Assembly: GCA_029449235.1 (NCBI GenBank)
Contig: JANATG010000019.1
Location: forward strand, 930,001-994,000
Reading direction: 5' to 3'
Length of the DNA stretch: 64,000 bases
Source: Linnemannia schmuckeri
Lineage: Eukaryota > Mortierellomycota > Mortierellomycetes > Mortierellales > Mortierellaceae
A program made the translations under genes and the position numbers. Numbering within the stretch: position 1 is the first letter of the stretch; each line of letters opens with the position of its first letter. Of the stretch, positions 1 to 13,218 are shown piece after piece. The notes beneath the pieces were generated by a model. That model did no database searches. It had not been told where the DNA came from and worked only from the letters and a program-made list of their open reading frames with translations.

Positions 1-59
1 CCGCTTCCCTCAACACCGACCCTTACCACGTTTTTGTCTCTTCTGCGATACATATCTAG

Positions 60-708
60 CATGGCTGATGGCATGCAAGGTCGAGAAACTGATCCTCGCC
101 ATTAAGTCAAAAGAGACCATGACAGTTCTGGAACGCTGGCAGTTTGACATTCACAACACCAAGGACCAATCCTCAACTTTCAGCGCCGCTGCCACAACTG
201 CAACGAGTACGGACCCATTTTCACGACCATTGGCGGGCGCAGGACAGGATTCGACATCTACAACGACATCATCTTCATTACCATCCTCGTCGCCCTCTAA
301 ACCAAAACTGGAAAAGACAGAGAAGGAGATCCAAACCGAAATCCAGGCCATTTTGCGACAGATCACTGCCAGTGTCTCCTTCCTCCCCATGCTCGACGAA
401 AAATGTAAGGAACCACTTTTTTCAGGCCACGCTGCACTCATTCATCTGCTCAGGATCACTTTATCGGAAGAGGAGAAACTCATACATCGCATACTGACCG
501 ACTTGATCAATTCCATACTTGCAAATGTATGATAGGCACATGGACGATCTTGTGTCAAACGGAAAAGGATGCAGAGGTACCAGCAACATGGAGCGACGCC
601 GACCCACATCTGGTGCACAATGCAGAGCAAGTCAAGTTGAGATCTTTCAGCACCAATCTCCACAAGATCGATGCCCTGGTCGCGTACCGTCTCAGCGACG
701 ATCTGTAG
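60..708 (+). CDS. MAD2: Spindle checkpoint protein Mad2 (HORMA domain), 3' part; exons 60-404 and 536-708
   Basis: Mad2 is the HORMA-domain protein that inhibits APC/C-Cdc20 until kinetochores are attached. Only the C-terminal part lies in the window; an acceptor AG at 58-59 opens the first visible exon and the 5' exons are outside. The visible exon reads WLMACKVEKLILAI and then LERWQFDI, the typical Mad2 core. It continues to EIQAILRQITASVSFLPML and a phase-1 donor at 405. The second exon gives TILCQTEKDAEVPATW, VKLRSFSTNLHKIDALVAY and the stop at 706-708. An insertion of about 50 Ser/Thr/Pro-rich residues follows LERWQFDIH, longer than in yeast or animal Mad2. Identification is from family knowledge of the safety-belt region. 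Confidence in identity is high; the start cannot be seen. Confidence 0.93.
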
Positions 709-876
709 TTTTAGCAGCAACCATGGAACACATGCAGCCGTGTATATTAAAAGTGCAGTAACACTGAAGTTTCATTCTTGTTTTACAATATTCATTTATA
801 TTTTTTTTTCTAATTTTGAATATAGTCAAGCTTGATCCAGAGCACCAATCAAAGAGCCCACAATGTACAGGGACGC

Positions 877-3800
877 TTAGCTGGCATACACATCAATATC
901 CTCATCCTCGCGTTTATCCATGCCCATGCCCATCCCCTCGTCTTCCTCCTCATAATCCCCCTCCTCATAATCCCCCTCCTCATAATCATCATCATAACTC
1001 ACATCCTCCTCCTCATCCTCATGGCGCATCTTGGCCTGCGCAAGGCCATACTCGTCTACAGATCCACGACCAAGTGCATACCGCAACCCAGGCCAAGAAG
1101 CAACCCGCCTCTTACGACCAAACCGGGGTTCTGCGCCCATCAAATCATCTCCGCCACTGCCATCCTTCGAATACTGATGCTGGTTGTATCCTTCACCAAA
1201 AGCCTGCATCCTGGCCTTGACAGTGTTCTCGCTGTCCTCCGAGAGCAACGATCCCCTACCGGACATTCCTGAACCACGAAGACTCCGTCCGTTATGGGCT
1301 TTGCGATCCAGCTTCTCCTTGATCTCTGTGCGGCAGATAGCAATCATCTGTTCAATTTTCATACGGTTTGCGATCATGTGCAGCTTGGGGAACGTCTGTT
1401 TCTCGCCCACTGTCAAACAATGCTTCATTCGGTCCTCACTTGGATCCGTGAGAAGCTGCAACCAATCCGATAATCCTGACTTTGGCTATTCACGAACAAA
1501 AGGTTGCAAGTTTTATCTGATTAGATTTCTACACAAAGCATAAATGCGCGCAAGTAGCAATCGATTCGATGATGGAAAGAACACTTACAAGAATGGTGAC
1601 ATGGCCATCGAACTTTTGCAGCCAGATCCAAGACCAGTCCTGGTTCATGAACTTGGGAAGCAATTCCAGATCCCGGAGAACCTTGAGCCACTTTGACAAA
1701 TCCAGCTTCAAGAATTGCTCGATTGAGGCTGCCAAGAATCCACCGCGCCAACCTTCACCGTACAAGTGACTGACAGGGCGACCAATACTGCCTCGGGCAG
1801 CGTAGAAGAACAAATGGACGTGAGGATTGACCTGGGAGACAATGGTGTAGTTCACGTTGAAATGGGTATGCAAAGCCTAAATAATCAAAAAGAATTGACA
1901 GCGTGTTACATTTCTCGTTCAGAGAGAACAATAATCAGTTGCTCATGTATCGAGCCAAAGCTAATGACATCACTACGCACCTGGAGAGGAATATCGGCAC
2001 GAAGGGAACCATCCTTGAAACCACGTCCTCCATAGCTAAAGGGCACAAGGGTACCATCAGGGCGCTTGCGCATGAGAACGACAGGGTTGAGGATCCCAGG
2101 AATGGCAGCACTGGCAATGACCGCCGACCAAACAACGCAGTCGGGTGTTGTTAGGTAATTGAGCAGTTTTGGTGGCGAATGTGGGTCGTAAGGAATGACT
2201 GAGACGTTGAGGATACGTCCTGTGCGCTCATACGCCTCCAAAAACGTCAAGCTGCCCTTGGTGACCCACTGTGCTTTCCTGGCCCAGTCCTCTGCATCGA
2301 ATCTCGAGCCTTGCTTCACGACACGAGGAAGCCAGGTCTAGAGGTAAATGTGAACAACGACAGTTATAAGTTAATATAAAGGGATATTCGATCCAAATGC
2401 CTGATGAGCCTGATGACAGCAAAGTACCTATCTGAGTGTACTTACAAAGATGTTATCAGCGCAGGCGGTAAACTTGTGGGCGAGTTCTGGAACAAGAACC
2501 TCATTCAACTCCTCATCCGTGCGACAGCAAATCAGAGCGGCTATCAAAACGAGTAGGCACATGCATGTCCCATTAGTCATGAGAAATGCAAAAAATGGAC
2601 ACCCCAGAGCCTGGATATTTAAAAAGTGAGCACTCCAAAATGCAACATGTCCCTTCCACTCTTACCCATCAAAGCTCCAGCACTGGTTCCGGTGATAACA
2701 GTGGGCAAGATGCCTGCCTGGAGAAGTGCGCGAACAACGCCGAGATGGTAATATCCAAATCCCGCTCCTCCTGAGAGACAAAGGGCTGTTCGTCCATAGT
2801 TCTTGTAGATACTCTTCAAGAAACTCCGCTTGTCCTCGTCTGTCAACTTGGCTGACGCGGTAACAAACTGCAATGATGTTGTCACTATAGGATGTCGTCA
2901 TGGAAAAGAAACACATGTCGGGTCTAGTTAGATAATAGGATCGCGGCAACATCAAGGATGCAATGACAACACGAAAGGCAAGGGTTGGCAAAATTTACCT
3001 TCGCGAACGTAGTCCTCAATTGGTTTCTTGGTGCCGTGGTATGTCTGCGAATAGAGGCGAGCATTCTCAACGCCTCCAAAGTTGGACTTAACAACACCCT
3101 GCAAATGGTCCTTAAGCTCCTCGACCCTGTTGCCGTCTCTCGACAGACGCAGGTTCCTGTTGACTCTCGAGAGTAGGCTGTAGTCGTAATATCCAAAGTC
3201 AGGGTCGTTCTTCCACTCGTCCTTCTTCATGTAGGTGTCCAATCGTTGAGCTGCAGCCTTCCATGTACCATAGGTTGTGGCATTCCTGAGGTCCTTTCGA
3301 AGCTGATTACGCCTTCCACGCCTATCGTTTGTTTACACAGAGCCAAATGCAACGTTAATTCCATTTCTGTGTACACTCTCGCACAGAAAACGCAGATTGA
3401 AAAAGCAATGGCGAAACTTAAAAAGAATAAGAGACAAAAAGAACAGCTTACCATGTCACAAAATACTCCCACAAATTGACAATTTGGCGGATGCAGACGT
3501 ACAGCCACATCTCCACAGCAATGATGCCAAAGATTAAGACCTATGCCATTTGAAACGAACAGTTGTAACGTACAAGAAGAAAGGAAGGAAGGAAGGGTTA
3601 AAAGTAAAAACAGGAAAAATAAAAGGGAAAATCGGGAACAAGTTAAAAAAAAAAAGAGTTCAGAGTAAATAAAATGAAAGCTCTTGTTACGTTGGTGCTG
3701 CAATCAAACAAAAATGTGGAAAAATGACATAGACAAGGGGGAGAGAACTATACCATGAGTGGCACTCGAAGTAAAGTGTAGCTGTATCCGTTGTACCGTC

Positions 3801-4185
3801 TTCGTTGCGTCTTGCGTGTGCGCTTGGTCGGCGTTTGTTGGACGGGGATAAAGTCGGTGACGGCCGTGATGAGTTCTGCTGATGACTCGGAGTGGACACT
3901 GTCGTCAAGAGCACGGCGGAATGCTTGCATGTGCTCCTCATTGACAAATGTCTGGTCAAACTCGGGGACGGGATCGTGGTTGAGGAGAGTGGGACTTGCT
4001 GTCCGGGAAGAGGAAGCGTTGCTTGAGTTTGAAGGAGACGTTTCGCGGCGGTAATAGCCATTGTTATTGTTGTTGTTTGTGCGCTGATCCTTTGGAACAC
4101 CTTGGCCCCGTTTCTTGGCCGTAGCTGTGGTGGTCTTTCTTGGCCTGCTATTGTCGTTCGACCTGGGTCCAGGTGGTGCTGCCAT
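877..4185 (-). CDS. Patatin-domain triacylglycerol lipase (Tgl3/Tgl4/Tgl5 type), 8 exons
   Basis: Hydrolyses triacylglycerol at lipid droplets by family analogy. Exons on the minus strand: 4185-3754, 3540-3452, 3321-2999, 2884-2666, 2540-2446, 2337-1981, 1876-1589 and 1485-877. They total 2412 nt, or 803 residues. The N-terminus is low-complexity, followed by a hydrophobic segment (VLIFGIIAVEMWLYV) and the basic WRGRRNQLRKDLRNATTY region of the DUF3336 module. The patatin core has the oxyanion motif SGGAGFGYYHLG and the nucleophile motif GTSAG; the partner Asp is probably in FKDGSLRADIP. The C-terminus is very acidic with tandem DYEEG units. I chose the ATG at 4185 because the only upstream in-frame start-like codon is TTG. 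It runs head to tail with the PPTase gene. Which yeast paralogue it matches best cannot be decided here. Confidence 0.9.
975..1020 (-). repeat. In-frame 15-bp tandem repeat encoding DYEEG units
   Basis: The plus strand shows repeated CCCTCCTCATAAT units inside the last lipase exon. On the coding strand they encode DYEEGDYEEGDYEEEDEG near the C-terminus, a short acidic coding minisatellite. Confidence 0.7.
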
Positions 4186-5426
4186 GGTCGACCAGTTTAA
4201 ATCAAGGTCTGAGTTGTAGTTGTTGTCGGGGATGTATTGTATGAATGTATGCAAGAGGAGGAGAAGGAGAAGAGAAAAAAGTGGGGTAAGAGCAGAGGAT
4301 AAAAAAGCAGCTGGAAGAGAGCAAGGAGGGGCTGTTGGTCGTGTGAGTGGCAGGAGTAGAGAAGTAGAGTGAGAGTGAGAGTAAATTACTTCTACTGCCT
4401 TTTCAGTGTGTTGTCGGTGTGGTGTGATGTGTGCTGTGCTGTTGATGGAGGAAAAAAAAAAGAATGAGTGAATGAACGAAGAAGGAAGAGAGATTGTTTG
4501 TTGTTGGATATTTTTTTCTCTTTAATACCTTTTATAAAGTACCAATTATGGAAAGTGCTGTTTCATCTCCGTCATCGATTGCAAGCTTTGGTCTTTCATG
4601 TGGTCCTCGCTTCATCATCGACACCCCTACCTCACTGGACACTTTGACCTGCCTCATCCCCACGAAGAATTGAACTGTTCAACTTCACTTCTTGTCTGCG
4701 GATGCCACTCTGCCTAATATGCCGTTCAATGACTTCTCTTCATCCCCAACTTGATGAAACCATCGAGGACACAAATACTCAGCACCAACACCGGTATGTC
4801 CATTCATACCTGCCTTCGATGAGAAAAAAAAAACCTGGAAAAGAAACAGGTGCACGGGCATGCCTGTACGTTTGTTCTCCCTCCCCAACCCATGGCTAAT
4901 AAAATTTATAATGCAAATTAGCACTGCATCACGTCAGCCTGAAGCACCCCAAAAAAAGCGTCTAGGGAAGCATTACTCTCATTGCCCGTCGGTGTTTCTA
5001 CTTCCGAACACAGCTCCATCCCTGCCACTTTATTGAACGTTCAGTGTTCATAACAACTGTTTGTTCTTCAAAGGAAGAAAGGGAACTATCTTTCTTTTTT
5101 CGTCGATCGAAAGAAGCTCTTTTTTTGGTCACACAAGACGCCAGACTAAAGAAAAGGCTTTCTAGAAATACATCACGTGCAATCTATCCCTTCCATGTCC
5201 TCCCAGCGCGAAAGCGCGTCCTTCGCTAGCATCAAACTCATACATCTCACCCCTTCAGATCTGACGTAGTTTTGCAACGTGAACTTTACTGGTTTTGCAT
5301 GAAAAAGCAAGAAAGCGAGAAAAGCAAGAAAAAAGAAGTGATGTGTACTAGCATATAAGCAATAACGTAGAAGTACTGTACAACCAACGGCAACAATAAA
5401 TAAAAAAAAAAAGGTCGAGCAGTCGA
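4186..5426. other. Intergenic: lipase promoter and PPTase 3' flank
   Basis: About 1.2 kb without a supportable gene. The first 300 bases upstream of the lipase start are purine-rich on the plus strand, so pyrimidine-rich on the lipase coding strand, like most promoters in the window. The remainder is unremarkable and no RNA gene was seen. Confidence 0.6.
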
Positions 5427-8400
5427 CTATGAGAATTGCACCGGGTAAGGGACTGCGTCTTTGAGGAGCTCTTTCCAGTCAAGACGCTTGATCTCGGACC
5501 CATCCATGATAGAGCCACTTCCCTCCATTTCGGACTGGGCTGCGATGGCATAACAATGATCTGCGTCGAGTAACGCCTCCTCAAACGACCAGCCCTCTTC
5601 TGGGAACTCGATTGATGGCTCATGGACTTGAATTCTTGTTGATAGTGTGGGCTAATGTATATTCGAAACCGTGAAAGAGCGAGCATAGGGGAGCGAAGAT
5701 TAGCTTATTTGTCTTTGTGATCGGAATAAGTTCTCATTTTGCAAGGGCATCGATCTGGTTTTCCTTCCGGCGGAAGAACACAATGCCGTTGTTTGGGGGA
5801 AGAGCTAATCCATGGTCTCTCTCCTCTCCTCCGAGATCACGTTACCAGTAGCGTGCAACTTAATATCTCAACAGCAAACCCCGCTAAGAATTCAAAAATA
5901 CGCGTCTGGAGGGAATTGCAGTTCAGAGAAAGTCCTTTTGCTATCCTAAAAAAGCGTCTTCCCTTTTCCTCCCGCTTTCCCTCTCCCCTTTATTTTTTTT
6001 CTTGTACTGTTTTTTGACCTTGGATCGTTCTCGTCCTGCATCTCCAACATCCTGCTGACACGACGTCGACATAACAAACAGACAGACCTGATATCCCGGC
6101 AGCATCCCAGTAATCGCAATGTAGTCTCAAACGCCTAGTCCAGTATCCTAATAGGTCCAGAACACAACAAGCGAAGCAAAGAAAAATCGCAGCCCTGCCT
6201 TGCCTTTGCATATCCTTCCTCTCGATGCATAAAATGCGCCGGCGATGCAGCCACATCTAAACCAACTCAGTCCACCCCCTTTTCTCTCCCCGTTTTTCCG
6301 CTGTTCCTTTTTATTTGCTTCGTTTCGCGTCCTCATTATGCTCATTCATCGAAATCCACCCTCTCTCTGTCCTTCTCTCTTTCTCTCTCTCGCTTGTTTT
6401 TTTATTTATTTTTTTTTTCTTCGGACCATTCAGAGCTCACCATCACTTGCAGTTCTTTCTCATCTCCCTGTGCTTCTGCTCGAGCTGAGCTCCCTGTTTT
6501 TTATATCCTGTTGTACCAAGTTCTGTCCTGCCAAGTGCTGTCCTGTCCGCACCAACCACTCTCCGTGATGCATTAGATGTACCACGAAAGAAGTATTACT
6601 TTTTTACCTTGGAAGTTTCCTCCTCATCCTGGACGTCAAACTCGAATGACTTGAGGTTGAAATCAATACCGACGCCAAGAGCCTTAACTATTGACTCCTT
6701 GAGACACCACATCCGGTAGAATCGCTTCAATTGAGGAGCTGTTCCCGAGGGTGATGATGGGTCTGCAGGGGCGTTTCTCATGAATGCAACTTCCTTTGCC
6801 GTGAACTAATTTCGATCCAATAGTTGTTGGGTGTTATTTTTGGGTTGTTGTCCAGTGAGAGAGAATAAAAGTCGCAGGTTGGTGTGTGTTCACATTTCAG
6901 ATTCAATTGACAGTGCCGTTGAATGAAGGTCGTTTCACGAACGGCGAAAGAAAACAAAAGAAATACTTTGATTAGTGGTTATGAAGACGTTGCTCATCAG
7001 CCTGGGATCATTTATGAAAAACCTATCCTTCACATTCCTTCCTTTTCGACTCCTATTTTTTTCCTTCTCTCATCCTCTTCACTTAGCTGTTCGCTCTTCT
7101 TTCTACTCTTGTTCATTTTCGGTCCTGCTCATTTTCTTTCCTGTGTATTCTTTGTGCTCTAACGAAAAATAAATGACACGCACCTGCTCCAAGAAACATG
7201 CTGAAAAGGTCTCGAAAGATTCTCCTGGAACCTGCTCCTGGAAGTCCATGACATCAACTCCAAGACGGACCGTGCTCTCCAAGGACGTGTCGCCGACGAA
7301 GATGACCCAATCTCCATGGTGTGAGATGTTGAAGCTCACTTTTGTCAAGTGCTCGGGTTGCACCTGTTTTGTTAGTTGAGATAAAGAAGAATGAAAATGA
7401 CGTCAATATTTGGATATTCGTGTGCGTCGAGGAATGGGACAATGTGATGAAAGGAAGATTGAGGGAAGATTGAGGGCGAAAAGAGTGCGAGATATAGTGG
7501 AAGGAGAGAAGGTAAAGATTACCGAGATGGCCAAAAGAAGAAAAGAACAGAAAAGAGAACCAATTAAAAGACAGCATAATATCAAGGTAACACGTCCCGA
7601 TAACAGGACAAAGAAAAAGGCAACAGGTGTTTGACGGGGTGGGAGAAGGAAAGAGGAGGAGTGGTGAGGAGGAGTGGTGAGGATAGAAGGAACGAGGGAT
7701 GTTTAATGTTTATCGAGCAACGTGTAACATGAGAAAGTACGAGACGAAGAAGATGAGACGAGACGAGGAGGAGGGAGAGGATAGGATGGGAGGAGGGGAT
7801 GGAGAATGTGCTGTCGGTGTTGTTGCTGTCGTTTTGATATGTTTTGTTGCATTGTTTGATGTTTGTTGTTTGTAGTTGTTGTTGAATTGAGCGTGAGTGT
7901 AAGTGTGGGTGTGGTGGTACTCTAGTTTATGTTGATTGTATTCATAGTTGGGAGGAAGAGGAGGATATCGATGATGCAAGTTGGTGCAACATGGGGTAGA
8001 TGAGGATGACGAGGACATCGGGAAAGGAAGAGAGGGGGACACAGCGAGATATCGGGCAATGAGCAATTGGACAGGGCATCGTTACGATACAGTCCAATAT
8101 AGGGCATGAATGGAACTAGCCAACAGAGAGCTAGCCATAAAAAAACAAGGGTCCAGCTGAACAAAGAACCCCTCATTCCATTACACAAGAAAATAGAAAG
8201 AAAAAAAAAGAAAATAATAATAAAGTCAATTGAATTGTAAAAAAAAAAACTTTACCAGGATAGGCTTGTTCGTCTCGGATCGGGAAAAGACGAGCTGGTC
8301 CCATCGACACCCATGGTGGGCCGCAAAAAAGCTGTGAATCATCAGACGCCCGATCAGTGCCCGCCGCATATCATCCTCAAAGCGGAACTGGAGAAGACGG

Positions 8401-8549
8401 TCGCACTCGATTTTGGGAAGAAAGTTGAGGAGATTTGAGACAGGGACAATATTGGGCTTGTCGTCGTCCGTGAGCGATGTCACCAAGGGCTCGACATTCT
8501 CGAGCAACAATGGCTGTCTAATATTGAAGGCCCAACGTGCGATTGTCAT
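5427..8549 (-). CDS. 4'-phosphopantetheinyl transferase (Lys5/NpgA/AASDHPPT-like), 4 exons
   Basis: Transfers the phosphopantetheine arm of CoA to a serine of carrier domains, for example alpha-aminoadipate reductase of lysine synthesis or NRPS/PKS carriers. Exons: 8549-8256, 7363-7184, 6805-6608 and 5651-5427, 897 nt in total, or 298 residues, usual for the Sfp/Lys5 type. Motifs in order: an N-terminal ARWAFNI start, FNISHHGDWVIF, GVDVMD with the metal-binding Asp, and RFYRMWCLKESIVKALGVGI, the W-x-x-KES-x-x-K signature. Introns are long (892, 378 and 956 nt). The start ATG at 8549 is the first in frame and is preceded by a long pyrimidine tract on the coding strand. It is a single broad-range enzyme in many fungi, so several pathways could depend on it. 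Confidence 0.9.
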
Positions 8550-9775
8550 GGTCGGAGTATGTGTGTATGTAGATATACTTTTTCTTTTCTTCCAGTTTGG
8601 AAGAGATGGTTTTGAATTGGTTGGCTGGTTGGTTGGTTGACTGATTGGTTTGAATTGTTGGCTTGGTTGGTTGGCGTGTATGAATGTCGTTTGGGGTGAG
8701 TCAGAGAACGAGAGTGAAAAGATAGCTTGTTCAGAACTGCTGTTAAACGAACAAAAAAAAAGAGAGTTGCTGTAGTTTGTAAGAAGAGCTGAGATGAGTC
8801 GCTGTCGAGTGAAGGAAGGAAAGGAAAAGAAAGGAAAAGAAGGAAGTGCAGTGTGTTATTTTTTGTTTTTGGTTGTAGTTGTTGAAATGGAATGATTCCG
8901 GGTCGAAATGAGGAAATGGAGTAGAGGTGTAAGGTGGAATGGCGATGGCAAGTTTTGAAGTTGATGTTGCTGTTGTCGCGGTGGTGGTCCGAACTCGAGT
9001 TTGTTTTGTTTGTGGAGAATAAAAAAAAAAGTAGAGAAGGAGAAGAGAAGCGAAGCAAACGATGGAAGGAAAAAGGTGAGTTGTTGTCTTTGACTGGCTG
9101 AGCTGGTGAAGGGAGAGGAAGTAAGAAGAGGGACGGCAACGGCCAAGGAAGGAACAAAGAGAAGAAGGAAGATGGAAGAAGGAAGAGGAGACGAGAAAGA
9201 AAAAGAAAAGGGAGAAGGAAGAAGGAAGAAGGAAGGAAAGAGACAAAGAAAGAGAAGAAAGGAAAGGGTCCCACGGGTGAGGATTTCCGATTTGAATGAA
9301 GAAGCTCCCCCTTTTTTGAACAAATCGTCACTAGAGACTTTTTTTTGGCGGGAATAGCAATGTATAATTGACAGCAGGGGGTTCAGCAAAGACAAGACAG
9401 GAAGGATGACAAAGGTGTGCAGGAACAAAGGAACAAAGGAACAAAGGAACAAAGAAACAAAAGGACAAAGAAAGGAAGGAGAGAAGGATGTACAGAAGGA
9501 GCGAGAGAGAGAGAGAGGGAAAAGAGAAGGAAGAAAGGAAGGGAAAGTAGGAGAGACTGAATGAGAGAGGGTTGAGAATGATGTGAGAGGGTGAGAGAGG
9601 ATGAGAAAAGGTGAGAAAGGGTGAGAGGGAGAGAGAGAGCGAGAAGGAAAAAGAGATAAAGAGATAAAGAGAGACGAGAGAAAAAAGAGATCGATCTTTT
9701 TTTATGTCTGAAAAATGAGGAGGATCACAAGTGAGTACTGATGATCAGTTATTGAGTGTATTTCCTATGATAGAC
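8550..9775. promoter_or_regulatory. Long purine/pyrimidine-asymmetric promoter region of the PPTase gene
   Basis: The plus strand is overwhelmingly purine (GGAAGA, AAGGAA, GAGAGA runs) from about 8800 to 9700, so the coding strand of the PPTase gene carries a long pyrimidine tract upstream of its start. Several long open frames on the minus strand here are low-complexity Ser/Phe/Leu artefacts of that tract. Confidence 0.5.
9420..9470 (+). repeat. Short tandem repeat (GGAACAAA)n
   Basis: Four near-perfect GGAACAAA units followed by degenerate ones (GAAACAAA, AGGACAAAG), inside the purine-rich tract. Confidence 0.8.
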
Positions 9776-12700
9776 TCAAAGTGGAAACGCCAACCGCCCT
9801 GATCCATGCCATATGGTATAGAGAGTGTGTGTGAGAGCAAGGGGCGACAACAAAGGACATCGACGCATCGTGGTCATGTCACCATGCATCCCACACTCAC
9901 ACTCACACCCATACATGCACACACAAACTAAAAAAGACAACAAAATAAAATAAAATAAATAAACAAAACAACTGCCTTGCTGGCTGGGCTGGGCTGGGCT
10001 GGATCTTCTTTCTTTTTTGGCAATCGTACCCATGGACGATGTCATCGAACGTTGCAAAACACCAGCTCTCACATATATACAGGACTCTCTCTATTTTTTT
10101 CTCCGTGTTGATCAGGTCTACTACTGCACCCTTTTCTCGCTTTGTCTGCCATGTGTGGCGGAGGCGAATCTGCAGTAATTGAAGAAACAGAAACAGCAAC
10201 AATAAATAGTCCTTCATTATCGTCGTCGTCTTTTTTTCCCTTGAACATCGTCATCGATCACGCTGCTCTCCGGTTCTCTCTTCTTTCTCCTTTTATAAAA
10301 GAAAAACAATCCAATCGCGCCAGGTTCATGTGAACCTTTGATGCAGTCAAGGTACCCGGGTCTCTTTCTCTTATACGCTCGTCGACCGCACACCCGCTCG
10401 CCACCGTCAGTGCTCTCCTTTTCCCTCTCATACACAGGCACGGACAGGAGACAGCAAAGACAAAGTACAAGTAAAACATTGGACTTTGAGGTCATGGAAG
10501 CACCAAAATACACGGAAATTGCTCAGATCTCTCTCTGTCTGTTTGTGTGTCGTTTTTTTTTTGTGCTCTCTGTACTCACTCCACTCACTCCCCCAGATCT
10601 TTCTTTTTCTTTTGTCGTGCACTATACTACATTTCTCATATGCAATAATTACATCTCACAATTGCTGTTCAACATCCACAATTCGTTTTGTTTTATTTTC
10701 CATTCAAGTAACTTACGTTGTTTGTTTCTCCTTCTTAAACACACAATCTCTTAATCTCATAATCAAAATTAAACCCTTTTGGAGTCAGGAGGGTTCATTA
10801 TCTCAAGACATTTTTTTATGCCGCGCAATCATTTTTTGTCTCTCGGCGAACGGAAGAAAGGCTGAATTGCTGCAACGGGACAGCGATGAGGCGTCCCTTT
10901 CAAGTCGCGTCTTTGGCTTTTTATGAAAAATGACACTTGACAAACATTTACGACTTCATTACTTTGGTGTTACGTGTAATTGTCTTGGTACCTTTTTTGA
11001 AGTGTCACGGTTTCGACTCTAGGTACCTAAATAAACATGCCTAACTCTTCCCTCCTCTTCTCCTTCCTATTTATTCTTCAACTTCTTGTCCCTTCTCCTG
11101 GCCCTGACCCTGAGTTGATCTATTCAAAGTTACGAATAATACCAAAAGAATATTCTACTTGTTTGATGCCCCGCATCATTTTACGGGGGCGAACCCGGCA
11201 CTTCGACTTCACGAACAGTCACTTTTTGCCACCAAACCTTCTTCGCCACTCTCACCCACTTTTTATCTCTCGCGCGGGGGCGATATTTGTTTTTTTTTTT
11301 TTACGCTTCGCTTGTCGCAATGCGTGCATAAGGATGTGGACAAGGCATGAGTAAGATAACTTAACTTCTTATTTTTTTTTTTTTTTGCATTGTTACCGAC
11401 TGCCGAAGCAAACTTCCATGCAGAAAACGCCATTTAGGCACGAAAAACAAGCCACAACACTTGGACCGGGGCAGTGCTTTTTTCGTTTACTATTCTGAGC
11501 ACCAATGCTCAAGATAGCAAGATAAAGAGAGAGATGCTGTACTATGGGTTTCATGGGATCGATTAGGACTCTGTCGGAAAAAATATATATATATATATAA
11601 TAATTCTATTGCGGACATTTTAAGCACTAGTCATGAGCCATGTTGCAAAGATATCTCTTCAATTATCGAAGAGTGAGTAGTTGGTTGCGGTGGTTAGTGG
11701 TGGTTATGCGGTATGTTGTGAGCGCTCGCAAAAAGCGTACAGCACTGGGCCAGTGGATGGCTCTGGTAAAATTTAGCAATGTATTTTGGCTGTTTTGGGA
11801 AGAAATGTGCGATAATAACAATACATAGATCCGGTGGATCTTGTTTTTGTGTTTTTTTTTTTCTATTCAAGCTAAACGGCATGGGTCACCGATCTGGCCT
11901 TTTTTTCTTTGGAGGTTTTTTAACAAACAAAAAAATGAACAGCGTTGTGTGGTTTCATCTTTTATACAGAGAATAATAGACACGATGCACGTCCATCTTT
12001 CATTTCTGTCGCCTCTGGATGGAGCAACGAGTAACCGTTGTAACGATGAAGAAACACGCGACGGACATTGGTTCAAAGTGTACGACTTAAAGCCACGTTT
12101 TTTTTAGACTGTACTATCAAAAAGGACCCATTCTGGCCCCAACTTTATTTTACTCTATTTTTCCTGCCATGTCTCCACAAGCGACCTCGCCAACACTTAA
12201 TACTTAGTACAAACCATCGCGTCAAACAGTCCACTCGGGGTCGATTGGTTTCACCTACAGTACAATAAATTTTATCGAGCCTCAGTGTTGACATTTTCCT
12301 GAAAGGAGCTCGCTAAGTTAAAGATAGCACAACACAACACAACACCACACAGCACCAAAATATCATTTTTCACCTCCTTGTATGGTAGCCATGGGCTTCA
12401 CCGACGCGTCTCCCAGATAACGCATAACTTGCAACCATAAGGCAGGCCATGCAGACCAGAACCATCAGCAGTGAACGGAGGGTGACAGAAAGAGAGTAAA
12501 AACCGGTTGGTAGTCGGGCTAGTAATAGCATTCAACTGACTGATGCACGACAATGCCTCGAGAGCTTGATTACTCAAACGGAGCTGGCAAATATGCCATT
12601 GTGCACTCTGCATAATCAATTGGCGCTTCCCCCTCCCCCCCCCTCAACTTTTTTTTTTTGGTTTATTTTTGACCATTTGGACAAAAATTTCTGGTGTTCT

Positions 12701-13185
12701 CTTCAAAGTGTTGTTACTTTCTCATTCTGTCTTGCTTTGTCACCCTTTTTTTTTCTTGAAGTAAGCTGAAGGGGACAACTCGGGCAAAAAAGGCATGCAC
12801 AATTCTTTTGTAACTATTGATTTTCTTTTTTTTTTTTGCGTTCAATACAAGTCTCTTGTATGTTTTTATCGCAGAAAAAAAAAAGATCGAAAAAAGCAAA
12901 TGTTGTTGTTCATCGCCCCAGTTTTTTATTTTTCCTCGATGCTTTGTCTCCTTTATTTTCCTTACACGAATGACATTTTGAATAAAGTCTTCAACCCTCT
13001 CGCTCTCAGTCGTATTTGTCACCATTATTTTATTTTCGGGGTTCTCGTAAGATTGCATGTTGCATGTATCTATCCATTCCAATGCACTTTTTTTATTTCT
13101 CTCTCTCTCTGTTTCCATTCCTTGGTTTGCTTCCTTCTTGTCTTTCTTGCATTCGTTCCATGCAGCTGAGTACCCTCTCTCTCTT

Positions 13186-13218
<33 letters not shown>

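Noticed and set aside
8546..9452. Long minus-strand frames (up to 261 codons) rich in Ser, Phe, Leu and Pro
   Set aside because: Artefacts of the pyrimidine tract upstream of the PPTase gene; three overlapping frames are open at once, which is typical of low complexity.
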